64,000 nt of DNA from Euborellia annulipes (Eukaryota; Arthropoda; Insecta; Dermaptera; Anisolabididae): the NCBI GenBank assembly GCA_023213315.1, contig JAKCPI010021903.1:1-64000 (forward strand). The letters are read 5' to 3'. Below the pieces are notes generated by a model. That model was not told the DNA's origin and made no database searches. It saw only the letters and a list, made by a program, of their open reading frames with translations. Position 1 is the stretch's first letter. Every line of letters starts with the position of its first letter. The translations under genes were made by a program, and so were the position numbers. This document shows positions 1 through 9,485 of the stretch, in pieces.

Positions 1-1
1 A

Positions 2-433
2 AAGAGCAATAATAGTCTTGAAATAGTCCCTTTGTCACATGTTTGTCAGTCTGTCTCAGATGTCAGTCAGTCCAAAAATGAAGAGTTGTTTGAGGAAAAT
101 ATTCCACCAAATTTACCAACCACTACGGATGTGGTACTCCAAATTCACAAAGAGCTGAATTTGCAGGCAATCAATTCTCAACCCTGCCTCGCTTCAGAAA
201 GTCCGTCCGTCCCCGAGGTCAGTGAGTATGTCCCCGACGTATGTCCGGTGGTCCCAGAAGCAGATCAAGCTGTTAAACCAACAAATAATCTTGTTAGTAA
301 TATACCAAATTTAGTACAATCAAATAGTAGGTCTCCATTGAGTTCTAAATCATTTGTTAAAAAGATAGCTAATTGTCGGCATAATCAATATCTTTTGTCT
401 GCTATGACTAAGTCAATTAAATCTATACAATAA
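2..433 (+). CDS. 3' part of an unrecognised open frame, cut by the window edge
   Basis: This frame is open from the first bases of the window to a TAA at 431-433. There is no ATG near its left end, so it looks like the end of a longer ORF or exon. The product is rich in Ser, Pro, Val and Asn, with repeated Val-Pro-Asp/Glu motifs and a basic tail. I see no signal peptide, membrane segment or domain. It lies next to a repeated, TATA-containing block, so it may be the end of a retroelement polyprotein, but no protease, RT or integrase motif supports that. Confidence 0.25.
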   Translation, partial: KSNNSLEIVPLSHVCQSVSDVSQSKNEELFEENIPPNLPTTTDVVLQIHKELNLQAINSQPCLASESPSVPEVSEYVPDVCPVVPEADQAVKPTNNLVSNIPNLVQSNSRSPLSSKSFVKKIANCRHNQYLLSAMTKSIKSIQ

Positions 434-660
434 TCAACCTATTTTTATTGAGAGAACGACTCACCCTCCTTCTCTAGAAGATATCAAGGAAGTAGATATT
501 GCCTCATCAATATATCAAGCCTTAATATGCAATCTGTTACTTGTATATATTCATGATCTTTATACTCAATTTCCACATATATATACATTAAAAGATCGAT
601 ATGCAAATCCAAGATCCATGAAACCATGTGAACATTTTTCGCCTCTTCCTATATAAAACA
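434..660. promoter_or_regulatory. AT-rich spacer ending in a TATA-box-like sequence
   Basis: This is non-coding. It ends at 649-659 with CTATATAAAACA, a good TATA box, just before a GC-richer direct duplication. The arrangement resembles the U3/R junction of an LTR or an ordinary pol II promoter. Neither is proved. Confidence 0.25.
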
Positions 661-869
661 CTCGCCCGTGACCCAGAGAATCCCACTCTGAAACACGAGA
701 GTCAGTGACGCTCGTGGGGCTGGTTGCTTGTCACACCCTTTCCATTTTCCTATCCATAATATCCCGTCTCATCTCATTATCCTCTCGCCCGTGACCCAGA
801 GAATCCCACTCTGAAACACGAGAGTCAGTGACGCTCGTGGGGCTGGTTGCTTGTCACACCCTTTCCATT
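661..869 (+). repeat. 123-bp direct duplication
   Basis: An 86-bp block beginning CTCGCCCGTGACCCAGAG at 661-746 recurs almost exactly at 784-869. The spacers are T- and C-rich and the offset is 123 bp. Each unit contains CACGAGAGTCAGTGACGCTC, part of which can form an imperfect hairpin. The origin is unknown. It follows a TATA-like box directly. Confidence 0.85.
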
Positions 870-914
870 ATCCCATCCTTTTAATCCCTTCTTATCTCCT
901 TATCCTTACCGGAT

Positions 915-1112
915 TTGTCTAATACTCGATTTGTGTCTTTAAATGAACTTTGTTCAATTTCACCGGATTTGTCTACTTGTGGGTTATTTTTTGTTTGGAA
1001 TCATGTCAATGTGCCTGGGGCCTCCGTGAGTTCTCGGCCACCAGAGTGGGCATTAGGCCCAGGGTGTCAGACACATTGCAATGGTAAACCAGTTTTTTTA
1101 GTTGGGAGGTAA
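915..1112 (+). CDS. Short unrecognised ORF with Cys and Pro
   Basis: A 65-codon frame without an ATG start (first codon TTG). It contains an internal near-repeat of about 50 bp (ACCGGATTTGTCTA at both ends) and ends just before a G-rich run, AATAGGGGGGAAGAATC (1122-1138), that resembles a retroelement polypurine tract. No domain is recognised. Its coding status is doubtful. Confidence 0.15.
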   Translation: MSNTRFVSLNELCSISPDLSTCGLFFVWNHVNVPGASVSSRPPEWALGPGCQTHCNGKPVFLVGR

Positions 1113-1365
1113 TTCATTTTTAATAGGGGGGAAGAATCAGGCTGTCAAAAGGTGCTTGAACGAGATTGTTCAGCATCCCTTTCTTTTCTTTTTGTCATTT
1201 TTTTCTTTTGTTTTAGTTAAACAAATAGCAAAAAATGTGTACTCGCAGTTAGTGGTTCAGATGTCAATCTGATGGAAATACATTTATTTGATTAGTTAAA
1301 TTGGGATTATTTGCCTTGAAGGCCGGTGTTGATGGCCACGCCAAAGATTCTTCATTGTTGGATTT

Positions 1366-1420
1366 CAGCGGCCTCAGATTCATCATGGCTGCACTTGCCA
1401 TGCGCTTGAGGCACAAAGTG
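1366..1420 (+). CDS. Possible small internal exon
   Basis: A polypyrimidine stretch ending TTGTTGGATTTCAG is followed by 55 nt that reads GLRFIMAALAMRLRHKVQ, and then by a GTAAAT donor-like site. The segment is GC-richer than its surroundings and its codon use looks plausible. I cannot assign a family, and a chance ORF is quite possible. Confidence 0.15.
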
Positions 1421-3060
1421 CAAATGTAAATAGTTCTTTCCTTATCTTCATTCCTTCATCTTTATGCACATTCTCTCTGATATATATAGCTAAAAACTTT
1501 GTTCGTTAATTTTTTTAATTTGTTTATTGGATATGTTATTTTGTCAGGAAATTTTTTTGTCAATTATAGTATTTAGTGTAAATAAGTTACCATTCGTGGT
1601 AAGAATTGTGTTATGGTGTCGTGAACATTTGCGCTAGCTTAGGTAGAAAGCAGGCTAATAGCCATACAAACAAAAAAACCGACGATATATATATTATCTA
1701 TAGCGATTTTCTAAGAAGTCTCTGTATATATTTGATTAATAGATCTTTTAGCTGGGCTAGGGGAGACCCCCCCCACGGAGTTGAGAAAAATATATATATA
1801 TACCTTATTTATTGAAAAGTAGCAAGAACGAGTAATCTTATTAAAGTTTATATATTTCAGAATATCAAAGCCGCTTTTAGCTGGGCTAGGGGAGACCCTA
1901 TTCTTATGTTCACATTAATATTTGATTTTTATGATTTATGTAGTAGCTGTTGTAGTAATTTTATTTATGTTAATCTCGGTAGGCAGAGCACTGCCCTCCA
2001 CAAGTCTCTTGTATCTTACACATATGATTAAAAGCTTGTTTAGTTTATTTGTCGCAGGAAATGTTTCTCTAAAGATAGATATTTAAGTCAATTGTTGTTT
2101 TTGTAGGGACTTCAAACCTAATATTTGATTTCATTGTGATAATTAGTTTTTTTGTTATAAATATTAAGAAAATAATTTAATAACACGTTAGGGTCTAAGA
2201 GTTTTAGATGATGTTCAATCTCATAAATAGTTTCTATTAGTGTTGGTGACTGATTAGTTGAATGCACTCTCTTCTGTGGAAATTAATAATTAATAATTAG
2301 AAATTTTATCATAACTTTCAACGGAGCTCCGAAATAAGTGACGATATTCTTAGGAAATCGTGAATTTAAGTTTGTTGTTTATTCATCATTAGGGTTTTTC
2401 TTTTTGGTCGATCAGTGACCTTATAATATATTATAATAAATAGAATTTTTCGAGATCAGGACACGTGTGTGCGCTGAGACGCCCTCGCTGTCTATGAATC
2501 TCCATGGGAGAGGAAGTTAATTTACCTTGGGAGTGTTTCGGGTGCACACAGGGGCCCTGAACAAAAAGAAAATAGATATAAGTTAATGTCAAATTTGTTA
2601 GTAACAAACTTGAAAGATAAATAGGTTAATAATTTAAATAGTTTTTGTTTCTGTAGCCGAAGTCATATTTTATTGTCGATTTGGAATGATAGTTTATAAA
2701 GTTGGAAGTGATTTTTGAATTAATAGCGAGGCCTCCTGTATGCTTGGCAGAAGTTTTGAATAATTTGTAATTCTGATTTAAATCAAAATAAATGACGTTA
2801 TGATTATGAAGATGTATCGTATGCCTAGAGTATTACATCGAGAAATAGGGAATATTCGTTTTGGCCCCCATACTGGGTGAGCTGCTGAAGGAATCTGAAG
2901 TCGATATAGACTGTTCATTGGTAATTCTAATTTATTTTCGCTCTATCTGTCGCCGGCCTATTTACACAAATAAATAAACCCTTGTGTATTCAATTGAGTC
3001 ACCCCCGGGAAGCAACGACTTTGCCGGTACTCCTTTGAATCACGCCCCTTTTTTTGCTGC
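1421..3060. other. AT-rich non-coding DNA with a repeated 25-mer
   Basis: No gene is recognised. A 25-bp sequence starting CTTTTAGCTGGGCTAGGGG occurs twice, at 1745-1769 and 1874-1898, exactly 129 bp apart within otherwise unrelated AT-rich sequence. A GC-richer island at about 2455-2570 has no long ORF. Confidence 0.5.
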
Positions 3061-3190
3061 GGAGGATCTGGGTGACAACCAGAGAGTTGTACGCCCCATC
3101 ACTTACGCTTTTTTAGCTTCACAATTTAGCAAGTGGAGGATCTGGGTGACTTCCGGATAGCCGTACACCCCATCACTCACACTTTTAGGT
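3061..3190. repeat. Two imperfect copies of a 74-bp unit
   Basis: GGAGGATCTGGGTGAC is followed by about 20 variable bases, then by TACRCCCCATCACTYAC. It occurs at 3061-3115 and at 3135-3189, an offset of 74 bp. The flanking 3190-3520 is unique GC-moderate sequence with no supported gene. Confidence 0.75.
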
Positions 3191-3523
3191 AGTCGTAGTA
3201 GGCCCGGTTGTATGGAAGAGTTGTGGTAGCTTAGGTTGTCGGTAGCAGTTCTTGCCTCGTACCGAGGAGGAAACTTAGTAGTAAGTTCGGTGGAAGGTCG
3301 CCGTGACGGAGGTTTCATGTTTCATGAAGTACTCCACTCTTGTTTAGGACGAATGCATCGCTAGTAATTACAGCGGATGCATTGATGTCAGTTTAGTTGT
3401 TGAAGACAGATGTTGGGAGTATAGGGTGCCTGGCTGTTGAGTCAAGGACACCACCGATAGTATTTAGATAGTATCAGGCCAGTTGTAACTTAGAACTGGA
3501 CCTCAGGTTAGGAGCAGAGTTTA

Positions 3524-4095
3524 TATTTTGGGTGTCATGCTTCACATGTGCCACACTTAACTACTGGTTTGCCCTGGTTAAGTCCTTTATTATTTTATTT
3601 TGGGTAATATGCTTCACATATGCCAAACTTAGCTACTGGTTTGCCCTGGTTAAGTCCTTTATTATTTTATTTTGGGTATTATGCTTCACATATGCCAAAC
3701 TTAGCTACAGGTTTGCCCTGGTTAAGTCCTCTATTATTTTATTTTGGGTAATATGCTTCACATATGCCACACTTAGCTACAGGTTTGCCCTGGTTAAGTC
3801 CTTTATTTATTTATTTTGGGTAATATGCTTCACATATGCCAAACTTAGCTACAGGTTTGCCCTGGTTAAGTCCTTTATTTATTTTATTTTGGGGCATGAT
3901 GCTTCACATATGCCCACACTTAGCTACATGTTTGCCCTGGTTAAGTCCTCTATTATTTTATTTTGGGCATTATGCTTCACATATGCCAAACTTAGCTACT
4001 GGTTGGCCCTGGTTAAGTCCTTTATTTTATTTTGGGTAACATGCTTCACATGTACCAAACTTAATTGCAGGTATTCCCTGGTTAAGTTACATTTT
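3524..4095 (+). repeat. 72-bp tandem array of eight copies
   Basis: The anchor ATGCTTCACA recurs at 3537, 3609, 3681, 3753, 3825, 3899, 3972 and 4041. The period is 72 bp (69-74). Each unit contains TTGCCCTGGTTAAGTCC and a TTTATTATTTTATTTTGGG spacer. Because 72 is a multiple of three, a frame stays open from 3532 to 4188 and would encode a 24-residue hydrophobic repeat. I regard that frame as a by-product of the period, not as a gene, because there is no matching ATG context or conserved flank. Confidence 0.9.
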
Positions 4096-4813
4096 TATGG
4101 GAGAGCTTCGATGAAAGGTTTCCTTGGCCCTCGGGCCCACTTCATTGGATGTACCCTGCTTCACAGGCGTACCTATCCATCTCTATAGAGAATTTTGTTT
4201 TGATTGCCCTAAAATTTTGTTGACCCCTGCGATAATCTCTTGATCAACCCTTTCCTCTCAAGTAATTAATTAGTTATCATTTATTTTAAATAATGAATTC
4301 AATTGGTTAATGATTTCTCTCCTTAGTGAAATTTTTTCTCTTGAAATTTGATTTTTATTTGCAAGTCATTTTCTTTTCTCTCACTTAAGAAATTATATTA
4401 CAATTTATTTTATTTCTCTTTTAAAAAATTAGTCGATCAAATGCCGACTAATGTTTAAAAATAAATATTATTTCTTTTTCTTTACTTTAAATTTAATCAA
4501 AGATGCCGGTTGTATTGGCGGCATTCTTTGGAGGATTAAAGAAATTTCTGTTCTAGTCGGCAATTTCTTTTGTATAAATACATATTAATATTTTTGTAAA
4601 CTCTTTTTTTGTGTCGTGTCTGTGTAATCTAAGATGCTATGTGTGAGTGAACTACGGTTACTATGGAAACATTTCCCTAGCAAACGCCGTCAGCCAATGA
4701 ACGGACTAGAAGAAGAGATGTTTCCCCTCCAACCTCGACGGCCGGGGAAGCCAAGCCTTTTCCTACGGTGCTTCAGCGTTTGGCTATCGAAGAGAACACA
4801 CCTCGCATCTAAG

Positions 4814-4817
<4 letters not shown>

Positions 4818-4847
<30 letters not shown>
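4818..4847. repeat. (CT)15 microsatellite
   Basis: An uninterrupted CT run lies at the end of a GC-richer segment (4630-4820) that includes an inverted CCAAT-like CAGCCAATGA. The 81-codon frame running through it is not otherwise supported. Confidence 0.9.
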
Positions 4848-4849
<2 letters not shown>

Positions 4850-5082
4850 GTAAAAGAGATTCAAGTAATTATACACTAAACCGGTGTTAATTTATCATAT
4901 ATTTAATTAATATAACAGTGTTCTCCGGGCTCAATTACACCAGTAATACAGCCTTCTGGTGTCATTGCCCAGAGAGAGAGATGTGTGTGTGGACCAACCA
5001 CTGGTTGATGTAATCAACCACCAGTGACGTATCGGCCGCTGTATCTTTCGCCTCGGATGCTGGAACTGGGCGAGTCAGCCCA

Positions 5083-5168
5083 AAACGTCGTCCACCATCA
5101 TCAATGCAATTCCTGGGACCGAAACGTCGTCCACCATCATTAACGCAATTCCTGGGACCGAAACGTCT
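5083..5168. repeat. 39-bp tandem repeat, two copies plus a partial
   Basis: Units starting AAACGTCGTCCACCATCAT lie at 5083-5121 and 5122-5160, and a third begins at 5161 (AAACGTCT). Each unit boundary reads ACCGAAACGTC, which resembles the 3' half of the hammerhead-like motif seen in foldbacks elsewhere in the window, but the CTGANGA half is missing. Confidence 0.85.
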
Positions 5169-5759
5169 ATGTTCGTGCAGTGCTGTGTGGTATCGTTATT
5201 ATTATTTTTTTTATTTTTCTTGATCGATCAATCCATTTAAACAATTTCAAACTTTTCCTAAAACTTTATTGAGAATAATTCCTCATAAATAATTACTATT
5301 ATATAGAATATAGACATATGCAGCTGCTTAAACAAATTTAAATTCAACCAACATATCTTTCTTTTTTTTGTCTAATTAACCTTACAATTATCATGAGATC
5401 TCAATTATTATTATTAAGAGTTAATATCTAATCATCAATTCTATTTCGGTCTTAATCATTCAAAATTTTACTTTTTATTTAACAAGGAAATTTCCAAAAT
5501 GATTTAAACTCAATGTAATTTAATCATACAATGTACAAATCATAATTTGTAAAAGAAAAAGAAACTTTATGCTTATTTATCTTCATATTATTTTTTTTAA
5601 ATTTCAACTTTCAAATAAATCTTAACTTTCTTCCATTTTTTATTTTCTTTCAAGGATATTTTTTTCTGAATAAATTTTTTTTATGAAGGATATACTGCAG
5701 CTCTTGCCTTATTATTATTATTTCTTGTAGATCAACCCTGAATTTTTCTTTATTACCAG

Positions 5760-5886
5760 GAACACTTTCTAGCGAAGCTACTCTCCCTGAGTTACCCATT
5801 ATTATCTTTAACTGTGGAGTCGGTCCACCTTTCAGCCAAGGCTCGGTTCGTTGTCTTTCCTGTGGAAGGGCACTGAACTGCGTCTT
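5760..5886 (+). CDS. Putative 127-nt internal exon
   Basis: A good acceptor (TTTTTCTTTATTACCAG at 5743-5759) and a strong donor (CTT/GTAAGC at 5887) bound a 127-nt segment that is clearly GC-richer than its flanks. One frame is open through the segment and has four Cys within its last third (N-C-G ... R-C-L-S-C-G ... L-N-C), in a zinc-knuckle-like spacing. A second frame is open almost to the end, so the phase is uncertain. No family is recognised. Other exon-like segments lie downstream on the same strand at 6023, 6481 and 7274. Confidence 0.35.
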
Positions 5887-6022
5887 GTAAGCGAAGCAAC
5901 CAAAAAGATTCCACCTCCTGTGGAACACCACTACCCTTTCGGCCTTCTCGTTCTAACGAGCCCTAAATTTCTTTCTTAATTTCTAATTTTTGCCTTTGAG
6001 TACAGTAATTAAAATTATCCAG

Positions 6023-6178
6023 GACAACTTGCTAGGATCCCCAATTCAACGAAGTCTTTTTGGCCTTCGTCCCCAACCCCCAGGACCAAGGATACCAAAA
6101 ACACGACGATACTATAGTATTACCATCAGCTATCACATGTGGGAAAATATTTTTCCTTTCGCAAAAAATTTCTTTTAG
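6023..6178 (+). CDS. Putative exon, Pro/Arg-rich
   Basis: After TTAAAATTATCCAG at 6022 an open frame reads DNLLGSPIQRSLFGLRPQPP, then basic residues, then an AT-rich tail to a stop at 6176-6178. Only the first 90 nt look coding, and no clear GT donor follows the GC-rich part. It follows the 5760-5886 candidate by 136 bp. Confidence 0.2.
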   Translation, partial: DNLLGSPIQRSLFGLRPQPPGPRIPKTRRYYSITISYHMWENIFPFAKNFF

Positions 6179-6480
6179 TTCTCTGGAAATGTGAAAAATA
6201 AATAAATTAATTTTATAAATTTATAATCTTTTTTTAATTTATCTATTTACCTTTCAAAAGGACATTTAATAAATAAAGTTGATATTATGTTCCTTGTATT
6301 CATTTATCAAAATTAAAGAGGCTTCTTCAGGCCAATGCGTTCTTACGTCTAAAATTTCTAATGAATATAATTGAAAGAATTAAATAGATTAAAAGATTAC
6401 ATAAATAAAAAAAAAAATTAAAATTAAAATAGCAGCAAACGATCACAAGCTTTTTTTTCGATATTAATTATGTTTCCAAG

Positions 6481-7137
6481 GAGATTGAGAGAAAATGGCG
6501 ACAGTTTGAAAGGTGGTCATCTACTAAAGCTTTGGCGCTGTGATCGCCCTGCACAATTCCATTGGGTCGGAGGCATGCCGAATAGGGAATTCCCTATAAG
6601 GGCCCAATTATAACCCAATCGGGAAATTCTCAGGAAAAATAAAATAACTTATAATCACTTTCGCGCAATTGGGTTCTGGGTAGAAAAATATGCAGAAAAG
6701 TCCAAGCTTGAAACGAACAGAAAGAAGGGCAAAATGTGTAAATTATACTGCAATGACAAGCGAAACGAACAAACCTAATTTCTAATTTTTAAATATTAAG
6801 TGATGCGTTATATGTAAGAAATGACATCTATTGAGCCTCGCGACTCCAATCCTCATCATCTACGCATGCGCGAACACTGGATTTTATTTATTCCAAATAA
6901 GATACTACAGCAAATATTTTGTATAAGTTTTTATTTTAATGTTGGGATTTCCCATTTAGGTCCCACACAGATCCCAATTGGGAGAAACTGACTATAAGTT
7001 ATTATATTTTTCCTGGGGATTTCCCGATTGGGTTCTAATTGGGCCCTTATAGGGATTTCCCTATTGGGCATGCCTCCTTGGGACCCTATGAGGTCCAGAT
7101 GTATACTCTGGGCGTTCCCAAAGCAATTTCTAGTCGG
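6481..7137 (+). pseudogene. Possible exon interrupted by a MITE
   Basis: An acceptor-like TTAATTATGTTTCCAAG is followed by an open GC-moderate segment (6481-6568). The MITE at 6569-7077 follows it. A second short open segment (7078-7137) then ends at CGG/GTATAT. Removing the MITE and one copy of its 7-bp target duplication joins the two segments in an open frame. This may be a real exon hit by a transposon, or chance. The function is unknown. Confidence 0.2.
6569..7077. mobile_element. MITE with inverted terminal repeats of about 105 bp
   Basis: The left end starts GGAGGCATGCC and the right end finishes GGCATGCCTCC. The arms (6569-6672 and 6973-7077) match over about 105 bp, including CCCTATAAGGGCCCAAT and AACCCAATCGGGAAAT. 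The flanks TTGGGTC and TTGGGAC form a 7-bp target duplication with one mismatch. There is no ORF. It is a non-autonomous element and I cannot assign the superfamily. Confidence 0.8.
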
Positions 7138-7273
7138 GTATATGGTATATAGTGAAATAATTTTAATGACTGAAAAGGTAAAACGTTAGATCTGGTACAG
7201 ATGATTTTATTTTACCTTTTAAAATTTAAAATTATTTCACCATATTTACCCTATTCTATACCATATACTTAAG
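7138..7273. repeat. Imperfect inverted repeat
   Basis: TATATGGTATA, GTGAAATAATTTTAA and AAAAGGTAAAA (7139-7192) recur in reverse complement at 7213-7268 around a loop of about 20 bp. It looks like a small foldback lying directly after the exon-like segment ending at 7137. Confidence 0.6.
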
Positions 7274-7354
7274 GCTAAAGCTATCAAGTGTGGACTTAAT
7301 TGTGGCGCTCACTGTACAACCGGAGCTTTACTTTGCTTAAAAGTTCCAGATTGA
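7274..7354 (+). CDS. Putative Cys-rich terminal exon
   Basis: After TATACCATATACTTAAG an open frame with four Cys (spacing C-x3-C-x3-C-x7-C) ends in TGA at 7352-7354. An AATAAA signal follows at 7370. The pattern fits the 3' end of a small gene, but the acceptor is weak and I do not recognise the product. Confidence 0.25.
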   Translation, partial: AKAIKCGLNCGAHCTTGALLCLKVPD

Positions 7355-7599
7355 GATGCAGGATAAAGAAATAAAATAAAATTTATTTATCAGGATTTAT
7401 TAGTGCTAAGATGAATTACACCAAGATAATGGCTTTTTGGCTTGCTGGACACATAAAATTGAAACATTCTCAGTTTTATTTTATTTGTAAATATTAATGC
7501 TTTGTGATGATTTGTTGTCAGGCCTTTATTTATTATACATATAACCACCGCGCGTCAATAAAAACGTAACATTACGTTATAAGGTATTTTTATTATTAG

Positions 7600-7694
7600 T
7601 ATTTTTATTGCCAAAAACGAGTTGACTGAAAAATTGCGGCACTTGATTAAGAAAAGACGTGAATCCGTCCGTCTTCGGCGGGCGGCGCGGCTAG
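7600..7694 (+). mobile_element. Helitron 3' end fragment
   Basis: The segment ends with a GC-rich hairpin (CCGTCCGTC TTCG GCGGGCGG), then GCGCGG, then CTAG before a T. This is the hairpin-plus-CTRR end of Helitrons. The preceding about 80 bp (ATTTGATTAAGAAAAGACG type) matches 11030-11128. No 5' TC end is visible. Confidence 0.6.
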
Positions 7695-8303
7695 TATAGA
7701 TAGATTTGGCCACTTGTTATTTTTTAATTCAATCCTCAATCCCTATTGTTTTATAGACGTAAAACATAGTGTGTGGTTTAATTAATCAAACTGATGGGAA
7801 TTTTGTCACCTCGACACATCTTGGCAAGTAATAGTATTTACGATGATGGCATTGAATCCCGAGCCCCGTTATCTTTTCATCATCGTATACATACATATTG
7901 TGTGCTTTGGTTAATGGCAAGGGTGGTTGGGAGGGGGCGAGTTCAAATCCCACCCTCACTCTCTCTCTCTGACCCTCTGATATACAGTACACATAAGAGG
8001 ACTCTGGGACAGGATATCAATAATTTAAACGCCCTTTAACATTTCTCTTTGTTGACCCTTGCGCATTATTCATTGTAACGATTCGCTTTCTTGTTAAACT
8101 TGCTATATTATCTTCTTTTTAAATAAGGTTATTAAATTGTTTTATATCGATATATTCTATAAAAAATCTGGTGTGACTGGTCGCACAGCATACAACTTTC
8201 TCTTACCTTCGGTAATTGAAAGTTGTGTTCTGCCCCACCAGATTTTTTGTGCCGACATATATTTAGTTTTCGCCGATATATTAGAATTCAAGATGTTAAA
8301 GTT

Positions 8304-8609
8304 GTTCAAGATGATAAGGAATAAATCCCAAAGAAGAAAGCAGCCAAATTTATTTCATTTAATTTTAATAAAAATTCTTAATCACTTGCTGACGTTTCGG
8401 TTCGGGTTTGTAAAACAAAAAGCATCTTTTGTATTATTTTCCATGTTTGTAGCTCCGATGATGGTTCAAACCCGAACCGAAACGTCAGCAAGTGATTAAG
8501 AATTTTTATTAAAATTAAATGAAATAAATTTGGCTGCTTTCTTCTTTGGGATTTATTCCTTATCATCTTGAACATAATACTACAGCTATAACAAATATTC
8601 AATCACTAC
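8304..8609. mobile_element. Foldback element with hammerhead-like motif (12-bp TSD)
   Basis: Arms of about 105 bp at 8305-8410 and 8467-8572 are near-perfect reverse complements. GATGTTAAAGTT lies on both sides (8292-8303 and 8610-8621) as a target duplication. At the apex, 8451-8489 reads GCT-CCGATGA-T, then a GGTTC/GAACC stem, then GAAAC-GTC-AGC. This is a hammerhead core with one U-to-C change. Such motifs are known in Penelope-like elements. No RT is present. Confidence 0.75.
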
Positions 8610-8647
8610 GATGTTAAAGTTATAAACAGGAAAATATTTATATCCTG

Positions 8648-9035
8648 ATAAAATGGTGGATGCAGTCCAAATTAATACAATTAAATAAAAGAAACTCGTG
8701 TTTTCCTTCTTGGACACAAAATAGACAGGTAATATGTCGTTTTGGTATAATTATAAAAAAAAAACGGATAATTTTCAATAATATTTATTTTTGGTTGACT
8801 GGTGCGCTAACAAGTTTCGGCCACCATGAGAGCCATCATCAGAACTGAAATGTATATATTTTGTTTCAGTTCTGATGATGGCTCTCATGGTGGCCGAAAC
8901 TTGTTAGCGCACCAGTCAACCAAAAATAAATATTATTGAAAATTATCCGTTTTTTTTTTTATAATTATACCAAAACGACATATTACCTGTCTATTTTGTG
9001 CCCAAGAAGGAAATACGAGTTTCTTTTATTTAATT
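8648..9035. mobile_element. Large palindromic foldback with paired hammerhead-like motifs (12-bp TSD)
   Basis: Arms at 8679-8857 and 8863-9035 are nearly perfect reverse complements (about 170 bp). ATTTATATCCTG lies on both sides (8636-8647 and 9036-9047). Each arm carries CTGATGA, a TGGC...GGCC segment and GAAACTTGTTAGC, on the plus strand at 8868-8908 and on the minus strand at 8806-8846. Short ORFs on both strands are only reflections of the palindrome. Confidence 0.8.
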
Positions 9036-9373
9036 ATTTATATCCTGTTACCATAGCAACCATTTCTCCTATCTTTCCTATGAAGTACAAGAGTAAAGTG
9101 TGCTTCAGAAGTGGGTGAAATGAGAATATACATTTTAAAGAGCATCTAAAAAATAAATGATTTTCAAAATCGTTGGAGCAAATTTTGAGAAGATCGTAAA
9201 AACTGAAAAAGTGCTTCAGTAAAGTACTAGTACTCTTTGGCCGATTTTGTTCAAAAGCTTCGTGTCACGTGCCAAGAGGGTGCTTAACTTTAACCTTCTG
9301 GCTCTTTTCGTTCTGGAGATATTTTGTTCACAGGCACACACATACTGATATTTTGTTTTGAACTTGTTTAAGG

Positions 9374-9485
9374 TCTTTTTCGACATTTAAGGACATTTTG
9401 ACACCATCCCTATTTATTCCAAATTCAAATGAAATAGATTTTTCTCGCTTGCGACGGGAAGCGAACCCAGGGCCCCAGATTACAC
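9374..9485 (-). mobile_element. SINE-B-like fragment
   Basis: The sequence TTTTTCGACATTTAAGG, then CCATCCCTATTTATTCC, then a degenerate B-box region (GCGAACCCAGGGCCCC on plus) matches the layout of the copy at 60935-61092. It is diverged and has no clear target duplication. Confidence 0.4.

Larger units (their letters stand above)
8166..9345 (+). mobile_element. HPR-family copy with two foldbacks nested in it
   Basis: The left hairpin (CTGGTGTGACTGGTCGCACA ... CTTTCTCTTACC ... CACCAGATTTT) lies at 8166-8250. The family body resumes at about 9048 (CCATAGCAACCATTTCTCC) and runs to about 9345. Between the two lie foldbacks at 8304-8609 and 8648-9035, each flanked by its own 12-bp duplication. 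The target copy can therefore be rebuilt by subtraction, which also gives the insertion order. Confidence 0.75.

Noticed and set aside
1119..1140. LTR retroelement polypurine tract
   Set aside because: AATAGGGGGGAAGAATC looks right, but I could not find a repeated LTR, a matching primer-binding site or pol domains.
1366..1420. Assignment of the exon-like segment to a named large neuronal or V-ATPase-regulator protein
   Set aside because: A vague resemblance from memory only. 18 residues are too few to support it.
5083..5168. Hammerhead ribozyme repeats in the 39-bp tandem
   Set aside because: ACCGAAACGTC is present but the CTGANGA half is missing in every unit.
8137..9118. Several short ORFs on both strands
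   Set aside because: They lie in foldback arms, so they are mirror images of each other, and they match no protein family.
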